Shown: positions 1-7,409, numbered from the stretch's first letter. The stretch: 16,184 nt of DNA from an uncultured Caryophanales bacterium (GCA_937896065.1 CALBLI010000047.1:1-16184); one strand, 5' to 3'. Notes: generated by a model not told the origin, from the sequence alone. Translations and numbers: made by a program.

Positions 1-68
1 CTATTTATTTTTACTTATAAAACTTCAAAAATATTTAGTATGCGTAATTGCTAATCTATAATATATAC

Positions 69-96
69 TTGTAAAAGTCAAAAAAATTTTTATAAT
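69..96 (+). promoter_or_regulatory. Sigma-A-like promoter for the LolD/FtsX-type ABC operon
   Basis: TTGTAA at 69-74 and a perfect TATAAT at 91-96 are separated by 16 bases, 26 bases upstream of the first start codon. A second TATAAT at 57-62 has no convincing -35. The leader then carries AGGAGA (108-113), 8 bases before the ATG. No inverted repeat like the one at 2928-2957 is present, so this operon does not seem to share that operator. Confidence 0.55.
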
Positions 97-121
97 ATTA
101 AGAATTTAGGAGATATAACAC

Positions 122-826
122 ATGGAAAATTTGATTGTAGCTACTAATTTAAACAAAACATTTGATAATGGTGGTGTTAAAACTGTCGCTGTTAACAATA
201 TCTCATTCAATATAAAAAAAGGTGAATTTGCCATCATCTTAGGTCCATCTGGTGCTGGTAAAACAACCATATTAAATCTTTTAGGCGGCATGGATAAAGT
301 TACAAGTGGTTCTCTTATTGTAAATGGGCAAAATGTTTCCAAAATGAATGATAAGGCACTTACAAATTATCGTAGAACTGAGATTGGCTTTGTGTTTCAA
401 TTTTATAATTTGATGCCTAATTTGACAGCACTTGAAAATGTGGAGCTTGCTACTGAAGTTTCTAAAAAGCACCTCAATCCAAAAGAAGTTTTAAAAGCTG
501 TTGGGCTTGGTGATAAATTTAATAATTTTCCAGCTCAATTATCAGGTGGTCAGCAACAAAGAGTTGCTATAGCACGTGCTCTTGCTAAAAATCCATCTCT
601 TCTTTTATGTGATGAACCTACAGGTGCATTGGATTCTGAAACTGGAAAAAATATTTTAAAACTTCTTAAAGATATATCACAAAAAGAAAAAATGACAGTT
701 TTAATAGTTACACATAATTCTAATTTAGCTGAAATAGGCACTCTGGTTATTAAATTAAAGAATGGAACTATTCATGATTGCAAAACTAATGAAAATCCAA
801 AGGCAATTGATGATATTGAGTGGTGA
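122..826 (+). CDS. ABC transporter ATP-binding protein, LolD/MacB type
   Basis: Nucleotide-binding subunit (234 residues) that would power the FtsX-type permease encoded next to it. All ABC motifs are intact: Walker A GPSGAGKTT (41-49), Q-loop Gln93 in VFQFYNLMPNLTALENV, signature LSGGQQQR (140-147), Walker B LLLCDEP (160-166), GALD D-loop and switch His198 in VTH. The VFQFYNLMPNLT and DEPTGALDS wording is typical of the LolD/MacB/FtsE group, which usually drives mechanotransmission or export from the membrane. The ATG has an AGGAGA ribosome site 8 bases upstream. It ends with TGA at 824-826, three bases before the permease start, so the pair is co-transcribed and probably translationally coupled. 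Related pairs in Bacillota export antimicrobial peptides, haem or lipoproteins. No two-component system lies alongside to indicate which, so the substrate is unknown. Confidence 0.95.
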   Translation: MENLIVATNLNKTFDNGGVKTVAVNNISFNIKKGEFAIILGPSGAGKTTILNLLGGMDKVTSGSLIVNGQNVSKMNDKALTNYRRTEIGFVFQFYNLMPNLTALENVELATEVSKKHLNPKEVLKAVGLGDKFNNFPAQLSGGQQQRVAIARALAKNPSLLLCDEPTGALDSETGKNILKLLKDISQKEKMTVLIVTHNSNLAEIGTLVIKLKNGTIHDCKTNENPKAIDDIEW

Positions 827-829
827 TAT

Positions 830-2884
830 ATGACTTTATTTAAACACATCTTTCGAACTATTAAGAATAATCTATATAGATACCTTGCTTTGATTTTTAT
901 CACGCTTGTTGGTGTCTGCTTTGTTTCAGGAATCGGCGGTATAGCTGACAAAGTTAGAAATACGATATCTGAAGAAATGCTACAACAAAATTTTGCTGAC
1001 GCTATTTTAAAAAGCAAAAAGTCAGAATTGTCTTCTTTAGGATTTTCAAAGGATGAACAAGATAAAATAAAAGCAATAGATGATTTCTCATCTACTGTCT
1101 TTTTTACTTCTTTTGAAACTACTAATAAAGAACTTTCTAACACTATTGACATAAATCCTCAAGTAAAAATTGAACTCAAAAATTTTAATATTTCAATATC
1201 TGATAAAGATAAAGAGAATATTATTGGTAAATACTATTCTTATCCTTTTGATAGTAATATTAATAACCTAAAGCTTATTGATGGGCGTTTCCCTAAAAGT
1301 GATGATGAAGTTGTTGTTGAACGTTCATCACTGACAGTCAAGGAATATAAGATTGGTGACATCATCAATTTCAAATTTAATATAACTGGAAATATGTCCA
1401 CTCCTTTTAGTAGTGAAACGCAATCTATATCTTTTAAAAATAAAATAACCGAATATAAAGTTGTAGGCATTGTTCAAAACCCATTGATGTATTCTAAAAA
1501 CGGTGATGAAAAAATGCCTGAAACTTTCACCGAAGGAGAATATGTATCAAGTGGTGAATTTTTAGAAACTATTATGTATGCTAAAGAAAGCAGCGACCCA
1601 CTACCATATTTTACAAATCCATTAGATTCATCATCTATTTCAATATTTGATAAAGATTTAAAAACTGATTGTTTTGTTAAATTTAAAAACACTATCTCTT
1701 TATATCCTTATACTAAAGAATATAAAAGTAAAATTGATGATAACATAAAAAAACTAACACAAATTGATATTTTAAATGAGGATAACGTTGTATTTATTGA
1801 CTACAGCAAAAATAAGTCATATCAAATGCTTGATCGAATAACTGAAAAGATTGATATTATCGTGGCCATTTTCCCAGTTTTATTTATCCTTGTTGTCTTG
1901 CTTGTAACTAGCAATAATTTAACCAAGATGATCTCAGATGATAGATCGACTATTGGGTGTTTAAAATCACTTGGTTATAGTAATTCAAAAATAGTCTTTA
2001 AATATATATTCTTCTCATTTACATCTATTTTTATTGGTGCAGTTTCTGGCTTATTAATAGGAATGTACACGGTGCCTGATGTTTTCTTACCTGCTTTTAC
2101 TTCAATGCTATTTTTTACAGCTAAATCTAGTAAAATCAGTTACATGCTCGGTTTAATATCTGCTATTGCCATTCTAATTGTCACTCAACTTTTTGTCTTC
2201 TTAATAGCTTTGAAAAATGTTAAAGAAGTGCCCGCTTCTTTATTAAGACCTAAAGCACCAAAACCTGGCAAAAAGATTTTCCTTGAAAAAATACCAGCTA
2301 TATGGAGCAAATTAAAATTTAAAACAAAGTCTTGCTTTAGAAATATATTTAGATATAAAGGCAGACTATTAATGACCATTTTCTCAACTGCTTTATCAAC
2401 TTCTTTAGTATTAGGCGGATTTGGTTTATGGAATGTCTCTAAAGGCGGAATCAATATCAAAAGTGGTTTCACAATCGATACTGGTGATACTATCATTTAT
2501 GTATCTCTTATTGTTCTTGCTTTTGCAATGCTACTTTCAATACTTGTTCTATACAACATAATCAATATGAATATTGATGAAAGAAGAAAAGAAATTGCTA
2601 CCTTAAAAGTTTTAGGATATCGCAATAAGGAAGTCTACAGCTATATTTTTAAAGATGTTGTCATTATGGCAAGTGTTGGTATAACTTTGGGTTTACCTCT
2701 TGGTGTTTTATTATTATGGTTTATCTTCCATTCATTAGGATTTGGAAGCTTAGCTGAAGTTGAATGGTATACATATGTCGCCTCTTTTGCAATATCATTT
2801 GCTTTTATATTCATTGTCTTTTTAATGGTTGTCAAAAAGATGAAAAATATTAATATGAGTGATTCCTTGCAATCACGTGAATAA
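830..2884 (+). CDS. FtsX-family ABC transporter permease with one extracellular domain
   Basis: Membrane partner (684 residues) of the preceding ATPase. I read eight membrane spans at about 18-38, 342-361, 390-413, 438-461, 512-530, 554-576, 609-634 and 648-668. A large extracytoplasmic domain of about 300 residues lies between spans 1 and 2. The two FtsX modules (about 340-465 and 550-670) each carry the coupling-helix signature: STIGCLKSLGYSNSKI (373-388) and KEIATLKVLGYRNKEV (587-602). The linker RPKAPKPGKKIFLE (473-486) followed by RNIFRYKGRLL (504-514) is characteristic of long FtsX-type permeases in Clostridia and Bacilli. In those relatives a second extracellular domain commonly separates spans 5 and 6; here only about 20 residues remain (531-553). 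It probably works with two ATPase subunits as an exporter or mechanotransmission pump; the substrate is unknown. Confidence 0.9.
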   Translation: MTLFKHIFRTIKNNLYRYLALIFITLVGVCFVSGIGGIADKVRNTISEEMLQQNFADAILKSKKSELSSLGFSKDEQDKIKAIDDFSSTVFFTSFETTNKELSNTIDINPQVKIELKNFNISISDKDKENIIGKYYSYPFDSNINNLKLIDGRFPKSDDEVVVERSSLTVKEYKIGDIINFKFNITGNMSTPFSSETQSISFKNKITEYKVVGIVQNPLMYSKNGDEKMPETFTEGEYVSSGEFLETIMYAKESSDPLPYFTNPLDSSSISIFDKDLKTDCFVKFKNTISLYPYTKEYKSKIDDNIKKLTQIDILNEDNVVFIDYSKNKSYQMLDRITEKIDIIVAIFPVLFILVVLLVTSNNLTKMISDDRSTIGCLKSLGYSNSKIVFKYIFFSFTSIFIGAVSGLLIGMYTVPDVFLPAFTSMLFFTAKSSKISYMLGLISAIAILIVTQLFVFLIALKNVKEVPASLLRPKAPKPGKKIFLEKIPAIWSKLKFKTKSCFRNIFRYKGRLLMTIFSTALSTSLVLGGFGLWNVSKGGINIKSGFTIDTGDTIIYVSLIVLAFAMLLSILVLYNIINMNIDERRKEIATLKVLGYRNKEVYSYIFKDVVIMASVGITLGLPLGVLLLWFIFHSLGFGSLAEVEWYTYVASFAISFAFIFIVFLMVVKKMKNINMSDSLQSRE

Positions 2885-2902
2885 AATAATAATTTATATT
2901 TA

Positions 2903-2932
2903 TTTACAAACCACATAACATTTTAATATAAT
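2903..2932 (+). promoter_or_regulatory. Sigma-A-like promoter of the ygbA-DUF454-cydDC-like operon
   Basis: TTTACA at 2903-2908 and a perfect TATAAT at 2927-2932 are separated by 18 bases (alternatively TTACAA at 2904-2909 with 17). The predicted transcript start is about 2939, inside the palindrome at 2928-2957. This places the following genes in a transcription unit separate from the FtsX permease, whose stop codon is only 18 bases upstream of the -35. Confidence 0.55.
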
Positions 2933-2957
2933 ATGTTAGTCTTGACTAACATATTAT
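2928..2957. promoter_or_regulatory. 30-bp perfect palindrome over the -10 and start site: probable repressor operator
   Basis: Two 14-base arms, ATAATATGTTAGTC (2928-2941) and GACTAACATATTAT (2944-2957), are exact reverse complements around a TT spacer. The left arm takes in most of the -10 hexamer and the predicted transcript start lies in the centre. That is the geometry of an operator bound by a dimeric repressor such as a TetR- or MarR-family protein. It is not a good terminator: the arms are AT-rich and no T-tract follows. The regulator is not encoded in this window. I could not match the core TTAGTC-N2-GACTAA to a named regulator. Confidence 0.6.
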
Positions 2958-2976
2958 GAAATTAGAAAGAAAGAAA

Positions 2977-3321
2977 ATGTCGGCTTCTAAAATGAAGCAT
3001 GAAAGTTTTATCGTTGATCAGATGATTCTTTTATATTGCAAAAAGAAGCATAAAAGCAAATCTTTATGCTCTGATTGCCTAGAATTATCTAATTATTGTC
3101 ATAAAAGATTATCTTGTTGTCCATGGGGTGATAACAAGCCTTTTTGTAGCAATTGTCCTATTCACTGCTATGATAAACTTCATCGTTACAAAATAAGAGA
3201 AGTTATGAGATTTTCAGGCCCGAGGGTGATATTTTATCATCCTGTTTTAGCATGTAAGCGCCTGATTGAAACAAACAAAGAAAGGAAAAGATTAAAGAAA
3301 GAGGTGGACAATGGAAAATAG
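2977..3321 (+). CDS. ygbA: YgbA-type cysteine-rich protein (nitrous oxide-stimulated promoter family)
   Basis: Small cytoplasmic protein of 114 residues from the chosen start, matching the YgbA_NO family. Recognisable features are the QMILLYC opening, a CxxC at 31/34, Cys41, the block CPWGDNKPFCSNCPIHCY (48-65, Cys48, Cys57, Cys60, Cys64), VMRFSGPR (76-83) and HPVLACKRLI (88-97). Ten cysteines in all suggest a metal or Fe-S site. Family knowledge: E. coli ygbA is under NsrR control and induced by nitric oxide, with an unsettled biochemical role. I chose ATG 2977, preceded by an A/G-rich AGAAAGAAAG. The in-frame ATG at 2956 lies inside the operator palindrome, has no ribosome site, and would add seven residues. 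The stop overlaps the next gene by 11 bases. The family call is confident; the function is not. Confidence 0.88.
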   Translation: MSASKMKHESFIVDQMILLYCKKKHKSKSLCSDCLELSNYCHKRLSCCPWGDNKPFCSNCPIHCYDKLHRYKIREVMRFSGPRVIFYHPVLACKRLIETNKERKRLKKEVDNGK

Positions 3322-3772
3322 AAACAAAATAGTTAAAAGTAAAATAATCCGCATTATATTTATAGTCATCGGCTCTATTTCACTTGTTTTAGGAACCATA
3401 GGTATATTTCTTCCTATTATTCCAACTGTCCCTTTTTATCTTTTATCAGCTTTCTTGTTTGTAAGAAGCAGTGAAAGATTCGCTAATTGGTTTTTAAATT
3501 CTAAACTTTATAAAAATCATATGGGGACTTTTGCAAACCATAGAGTAATGACAATATATGGCGAGTTAATTTTATTAACTCTTGTCTCAGCTATGTTACT
3601 AACTTCTTTATGGTTTATTAATAAATTAGCTATGAGCATTGTTTTCTCCGTTCTTATTTTCTGTAAATATGCTTATTTTGTCTTTAAAGTCACACCTATT
3701 AGTAGAAAAGAATATATGTCAATAAAAAAACAAGATGAAATAAATAAACAAATAGAGGCTAAAAATGATTGA
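3311..3772 (+). CDS. DUF454/YbaN family inner-membrane protein
   Basis: Integral membrane protein of 153 residues. I read four membrane spans at about 12-32, 34-52, 84-102 and 105-125, with a basic N-terminus and a charged C-terminal tail. The stretch GTIGIFLPIIPTVPFYLLSA (28-47) followed by FVRSSERFANWF and LYKNHMG is the hallmark of the DUF454 (YbaN) family. The ribosome site GAGGTGG precedes ATG 3311, which sits inside the end of ygbA. The stop overlaps the next gene by 8 bases, so it is translationally locked into the operon. No biochemical function is established for the family to my knowledge. Its position between a NO-response protein and a CydDC-like exporter points to a redox or haem-related membrane role, which is inference. 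Confidence 0.9.
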   Translation: MENRNKIVKSKIIRIIFIVIGSISLVLGTIGIFLPIIPTVPFYLLSAFLFVRSSERFANWFLNSKLYKNHMGTFANHRVMTIYGELILLTLVSAMLLTSLWFINKLAMSIVFSVLIFCKYAYFVFKVTPISRKEYMSIKKQDEINKQIEAKND

Positions 3773-5474
3773 TAAAGATTTATTAAGATATACAAAAGGG
3801 AAAAATTATTATCTGATTTTCATAACCTTATTATCTTTCTTGCTTTTAATAGTCAGTGTCTCTTCTTCTTTTTTACTTTCATCTAGCATTGATTTGTTTA
3901 TAAAAAATGACAATAGGGCTTATATTTATCTTTTTTCAAGTTTTGCGTTAGTTGTGCTTTTTATTATTTTCTATGTTCTAAAAGGAAAGTTAGCTGACAA
4001 TTTAGCTAATTATGTATCTTCTAAAATAAGAGATGATATTTTTAATAAATATGTTCTTCTTGAAGGAAGAAGTAAGCTAACAACCAGTGAAATATCTCAG
4101 CTTTCAAGTGAAGGCGTTGAACAATTGCGTTTATATTATTCTTCTTATCTTCCTTCTTTTTTCTATTCAATGTTAGCTCCTATTTCCTTATTTGTTTTGT
4201 TTTGCTTTTTTGATTATAAAGTTGCCATTATATATCTTGTTTGCGTCCCTTTAATTCCGATATCTATCATCTTAGTTTCTAAATGGGCTAAGAAATTATT
4301 TAGTACTTATTGGGATAAGTATTTATCATTAGGCAGCCACTACTTAGATTCAGTATCTGGTATGAAAGAACTGCTTATTTTTAGTTATGATAATAGAATG
4401 CAAGAAGAAATGAAAAAGAGCAGTGAAGAGTTTAGAAGAATAACTATGAAAGTATTAGTTATGCAATTATTTTCAACTACCATCATGGATTTAGTTGCTT
4501 ATGGTGGAGCAGCAGTTGGCATAACTTTGACTCTACTATCTTTTAAAGATAATAGCATCTCATTAGTTTTAACTATCTTTATGATTTTAGTTGGTGCTGA
4601 ATTCTTTCTTCCTTTAAGAGCACTTGGATCATCTTTTCATATTGCAATGAATGGTGCAACAGCAGGAAAGAAAGTTATTTCATTATTGAATGAAGAAGAA
4701 GTCAAAGATGGAGATGTTAAATTAGATACTATAAGCAGAATAGAAGTATCAGATTTATCTTTCAGATATGAAGACGCTGATACTAATGTCTTTTTAAAAA
4801 ATATTAATATGACATTTGAAAAAGGATTCACATCAATTTTAGGAAATTCAGGATGTGGAAAAAGCACACTAGCTAATATTTTAGCTACTAATATAAAAGG
4901 TTATAGTGGTAGTATCAAAATTGATGGCAAAGAATTAAATACACTCAATCGATATGAATATAGAAAACACATTTGTTATATTTCGACTGATACCTATTTA
5001 CTAAATAAGAGTGTTAGAGAATCTTTTAAATTCTACAACAAAAATCTAAATGAAGAAGAAATGCTTTCATTTTTAGATGAAGTTTCTTTAAAAGAAAGAA
5101 TAATCTTGCAAGGTGGACTTGATTACATTTTTAAAACCGATTATGAACAGCTATCAGGTGGAGAAAAACAGCGTCTTATTTTAGCTTATTATCTTTCAGT
5201 AAATAAAGAAATAATGATTTTTGATGAAACTACATCAAATATTGATAAGGAGAGTGAAAAAATAATTGTTGATGCTATAAAAAGACTATCTAAAAATAAA
5301 ATTATTATTTTAATATCGCATCGATATAAAAATGCATTACATGCAGATAAAATTTATAAGTTCGATAATGAAAATGGAGGTCTCATTTATGGAGCTCCAT
5401 CTAATCTATTAATTGAAAATCCTGATTTTAAAAATCAAATTGAAGTCGAAAATAGATGGGAGGAAATAATATGA
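3765..5474 (+). CDS. CydD-like half-ABC exporter (membrane plus ATPase domains)
   Basis: Fused exporter of 569 residues. About six spans lie at 16-42, 53-72, 130-149, 152-172, 238-262 and 264-290, with an ATPase domain from about 325. The membrane domain follows CydD closely: LSSEGVEQLRLYYSSYLPS, VPLIPISIILVSKWAKK and GSHYLDSVSGMKELLIF match the family pattern. Motifs are Walker A GNSGCGKST (360-368), signature LSGGEKQR (463-470), Walker B IFDE with Glu488, and switch His519. The Q-loop Gln is missing: YISTDTYLL has Thr408 where family members have Gln. CydDC exports cysteine and glutathione and is needed for cytochrome bd and periplasmic haem proteins in E. coli. Here no cydAB is present, so the substrate (thiol, haem or other) is inferred. 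It overlaps the next gene by ATGA and presumably forms a heterodimer with it. Confidence 0.88.
   Translation: MIDKDLLRYTKGKNYYLIFITLLSFLLLIVSVSSSFLLSSSIDLFIKNDNRAYIYLFSSFALVVLFIIFYVLKGKLADNLANYVSSKIRDDIFNKYVLLEGRSKLTTSEISQLSSEGVEQLRLYYSSYLPSFFYSMLAPISLFVLFCFFDYKVAIIYLVCVPLIPISIILVSKWAKKLFSTYWDKYLSLGSHYLDSVSGMKELLIFSYDNRMQEEMKKSSEEFRRITMKVLVMQLFSTTIMDLVAYGGAAVGITLTLLSFKDNSISLVLTIFMILVGAEFFLPLRALGSSFHIAMNGATAGKKVISLLNEEEVKDGDVKLDTISRIEVSDLSFRYEDADTNVFLKNINMTFEKGFTSILGNSGCGKSTLANILATNIKGYSGSIKIDGKELNTLNRYEYRKHICYISTDTYLLNKSVRESFKFYNKNLNEEEMLSFLDEVSLKERIILQGGLDYIFKTDYEQLSGGEKQRLILAYYLSVNKEIMIFDETTSNIDKESEKIIVDAIKRLSKNKIIILISHRYKNALHADKIYKFDNENGGLIYGAPSNLLIENPDFKNQIEVENRWEEII
5458..5463 (+). promoter_or_regulatory. 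Ribosome binding site fixing the start of the CydC-like gene
   Basis: GGGAGG lies inside the 3' end of the CydD-like gene, 7 bases before ATG 5471. An earlier in-frame ATG at 5456 overlaps this ribosome site and has none of its own, so 5471 is the start. The ATG also overlaps the upstream TGA as ATGA, the classic arrangement for coupled translation of subunits made in equal amounts. Confidence 0.75.
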
Positions 5475-7135
5475 AGAAAATGAATACTTTCTCTCTGATT
5501 AAATATATGTTGGGTTTGATTAAAGATAAAATATATTTAATTATTTTTGCTGTGCTTTGCGGATGCATTGGTTATCTTCTTAGTATATCAATCACTTTCT
5601 TTGCAGGGCTAACTATTCTAAAAATACTAGATGTTGATATTTTAAATATTGATTTAAATATATTGATTACCATCATTTTACTTTCTGGTTTTATGAGAGG
5701 CTTTTTAAGATATGTTGAGCAATATTTAAATCATTATATGGCTTTTACACTTCTTGCCTTGGTAAGAAATAATATTTTCTCTTCTCTTAGAAAGCAAGGT
5801 AGTAAAATCTTTGAAGAAAGCAGCATGGGTGAAATATTAACTATTTTGCAGTCTGATACTGAATCACTTGAAGTATTTTATGCTCACACTATTACTCCAT
5901 TATTTATTGCTATATTAACTGAAACTGTTGTTATCATTTTATTTGGTGTAATTATAAGCTACTTCTTCTCACTATTTGCTTTAATTTCATATTTAATGCT
6001 TGGATTATTGATTCCTATTTTATTTTATATTTGTAATAAAAAGCTCGGTATCAAGTATCGAAAAGAATTGTCAAATAATGAAAATAACTATTTAAGTTCC
6101 TTTAATGAAATTTATGAAATTCTTTTCTTCCAGCACGAAAAAGAAACTATTTCTAATCTTAAAAATTCAACTCTACAATTGAACAAACTAAATTCTTCTT
6201 TAAATAATAAAGCTTTAATTTTTACATCTATTTCAAACTCAATTATCATGGTTTCTAATATTTTGATTATATTGATAGGTAGTGTTTTAATTAAAAATAG
6301 TGATATAAATTCATATCTTTTAATTCTTTCTTATATGATGCTTGCTACTTCTTTTGGACCTGTTGTTGCATTAAGTAATCTTCCAAGCAATTTAACAATG
6401 TCATTTGCATCAGCTAGAAGAATCTATAATATTGAGCATGCTGAAATTAAATTTAAAGACGGAAATAGAGATTTTGATTTTGATAATTTAGAAATTAAAA
6501 ATTTATCTTTCTCATATGATGGAACAAATAAAGTTTTAAAAGATATAAATTTTTCTATTAAAAAAGGAATGATTATTGCACTAGATGGTAAAAGTGGAGC
6601 TGGTAAATCAACTTTATTAAAGCTGCTTTTACATTTTGAAAAAGCTAATGATGGTTTTATCACTTATAACGGTATAAATATTAATGACTTATCAAGGGAC
6701 TCAATTTCTAAAAACATCACTCTTTTTTCACAATCAACATATCTATTTAAAAACACTATCAGATACAATATGTTAATTGCAAAGCCTGATGCAAATGATG
6801 AAGAAATATATGACGCTTTAAAAAAGGCTCAAATCTATGATAAAGTTATGTCACTTGATAAAAAACTAGATACCATCATAAATGATGATATGTCAAACTT
6901 CTCAACTGGTGAAAAGCAACGTTTAGGTTTGGCTAGAGTTTTTCTTCATAATAGTAAACTACTTCTTTTAGATGAGATAACTAGCAACGTCGATGCATAT
7001 AATGAATCCTTAATTTTAAAACAATTGCTTTTAGAAAAGAAAGACAAAGCTATAATTATTATTTCTCATAAAAAAACTAGCTTATCGATAGCTGATAAAA
7101 TATATAAATTAGAGGATGGTGTCTTATGTTCTTAA
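5471..7135 (+). CDS. CydC-like half-ABC exporter (membrane plus ATPase domains)
   Basis: Fused exporter of 554 residues. Spans are at about 21-47, 60-75, 140-163, 165-188, 249-275 and 280-305; the ATPase domain starts near 340. Motifs are Walker A GKSGAGKST (373-381), Q-loop Gln421 in LFSQSTYLF, Walker B LLLLDE (Asp501, Glu502) and switch His533 in ISHK. The signature is degenerate: FSTGEKQR (477-484) replaces LSGGEKQR, with Thr in place of the first Gly. Cytoplasmic-loop text such as LRKQGSKIFEESSMGEILTILQSD, in which the substrate-domain loop contacts the ATPase, fits CydC-type partners, but sequence identity to CydC is weaker than CydD's. Position directly after the CydD-like gene with an ATGA junction supports the pairing. 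The 48-residue membrane protein gene begins 10 bases before this stop codon. Confidence 0.87.
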   Translation: MKKMNTFSLIKYMLGLIKDKIYLIIFAVLCGCIGYLLSISITFFAGLTILKILDVDILNIDLNILITIILLSGFMRGFLRYVEQYLNHYMAFTLLALVRNNIFSSLRKQGSKIFEESSMGEILTILQSDTESLEVFYAHTITPLFIAILTETVVIILFGVIISYFFSLFALISYLMLGLLIPILFYICNKKLGIKYRKELSNNENNYLSSFNEIYEILFFQHEKETISNLKNSTLQLNKLNSSLNNKALIFTSISNSIIMVSNILIILIGSVLIKNSDINSYLLILSYMMLATSFGPVVALSNLPSNLTMSFASARRIYNIEHAEIKFKDGNRDFDFDNLEIKNLSFSYDGTNKVLKDINFSIKKGMIIALDGKSGAGKSTLLKLLLHFEKANDGFITYNGININDLSRDSISKNITLFSQSTYLFKNTIRYNMLIAKPDANDEEIYDALKKAQIYDKVMSLDKKLDTIINDDMSNFSTGEKQRLGLARVFLHNSKLLLLDEITSNVDAYNESLILKQLLLEKKDKAIIIISHKKTSLSIADKIYKLEDGVLCS

Positions 7136-7272
7136 TTGATTTTAGCGATCATAGAGTTATTGCTTTAACTGTTTGTCTAAGCATCGCTACTTTTTCTTTT
7201 ATAGTTATTTTAATTAGATTTATTGTACATAATAAAAAACACAAAGATGATGATATTAGCAATAAAGAGTAG
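7126..7272 (+). CDS. 48-residue single-span membrane protein, last gene of the CydDC-like operon
   Basis: Short frame overlapping the 3' end of the CydC-like gene by 10 bases in another frame, then running to TAG 7270-7272. Its ATG is preceded by AGAGGATGGTG (7111-7121), a usable ribosome site. The product has a short polar N-terminus (MFLIDFSDHR), one hydrophobic helix at about 11-34 containing Cys17, then a strongly charged tail HNKKHKDDD. That layout suggests an N-out, C-in single-pass protein. All four upstream junctions in the operon overlap, and this one continues the pattern. No family is recognised. It could be an accessory subunit of the exporter, by analogy with small subunits such as CydX in the bd oxidase, which is only an analogy. 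It could also be a chance frame. Confidence 0.6.
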   Translation: MFLIDFSDHRVIALTVCLSIATFSFIVILIRFIVHNKKHKDDDISNKE

Positions 7273-7312
7273 TTATATCAATTCGTTTTTTTATTATTTT
7301 TGCTACTTAATT

Positions 7313-7340
7313 AAAGCCCTGCTTTGCTTATTAATTTTAT
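7313..7340 (+). terminator. Weak candidate terminator after the CydDC-like operon
   Basis: AAAGC (7313-7317) and GCTTT (7321-7325) form a 5-base stem with a CCT loop, followed by an interrupted T-rich stretch. The stem is short and the T-tract begins several bases later, so this is marginal. It lies in the only gap between the operon end and the next promoter. Confidence 0.25.
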
Positions 7341-7370
7341 TTGATATTAATATGCTTATTAATTTATAAT
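7341..7370 (+). promoter_or_regulatory. Sigma-A-like promoter of the phosphate cotransporter gene
   Basis: TTGATA at 7341-7346 and a perfect TATAAT at 7365-7370 are separated by 18 bases. The predicted transcript start is about 7377, leaving a leader of some 33 bases to ATG 7410. No clear Pho-box repeat was seen next to it. The position rules out the in-frame TTG at 7341 as a start codon, since that TTG is the -35 itself. Confidence 0.6.
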
Positions 7371-7409
7371 ATTTGTGTGATTTTAAATCCTTTGCATTTA
7401 GAAAATTAT

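Noticed and set aside
106..342. Open frames on the opposite strand of the ABC, cotransporter and other genes, and the short plus frames at 8329-8517 and 12017-12199
   Set aside because: They are shadows of strongly supported genes, with no ribosome sites, domains or operon logic of their own.
824..826. TGA read as tryptophan (Mycoplasma code)
   Set aside because: Trp is written TGG throughout long intact frames, and TGA ends several genes at ATGA or close junctions with the next ribosome site in place.
2928..2957. The palindrome as a rho-independent terminator for the FtsX permease gene
   Set aside because: The arms are AT-rich, there is no T-tract on either side, and it coincides with a good -10 element.
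2956..2976. ATG 2956 as start of the YgbA-type protein
   Set aside because: It lies in the palindrome about 17 bases after the predicted transcript start with no ribosome site. The A/G-rich stretch before ATG 2977 is better, although still weak, so this is not excluded.
5456..5470. ATG 5456 as start of the CydC-like gene
   Set aside because: It overlaps the GGGAGG ribosome site that serves ATG 5471, and 5471 forms the expected ATGA junction with the previous gene.
7341..7409. In-frame TTG at 7341 as start of the phosphate cotransporter, adding 23 residues
   Set aside because: The TTG is the first half of a TTGATA -35 that pairs with TATAAT at 7365. The segment has no ribosome site and no family similarity, and the family motif block begins after ATG 7410.
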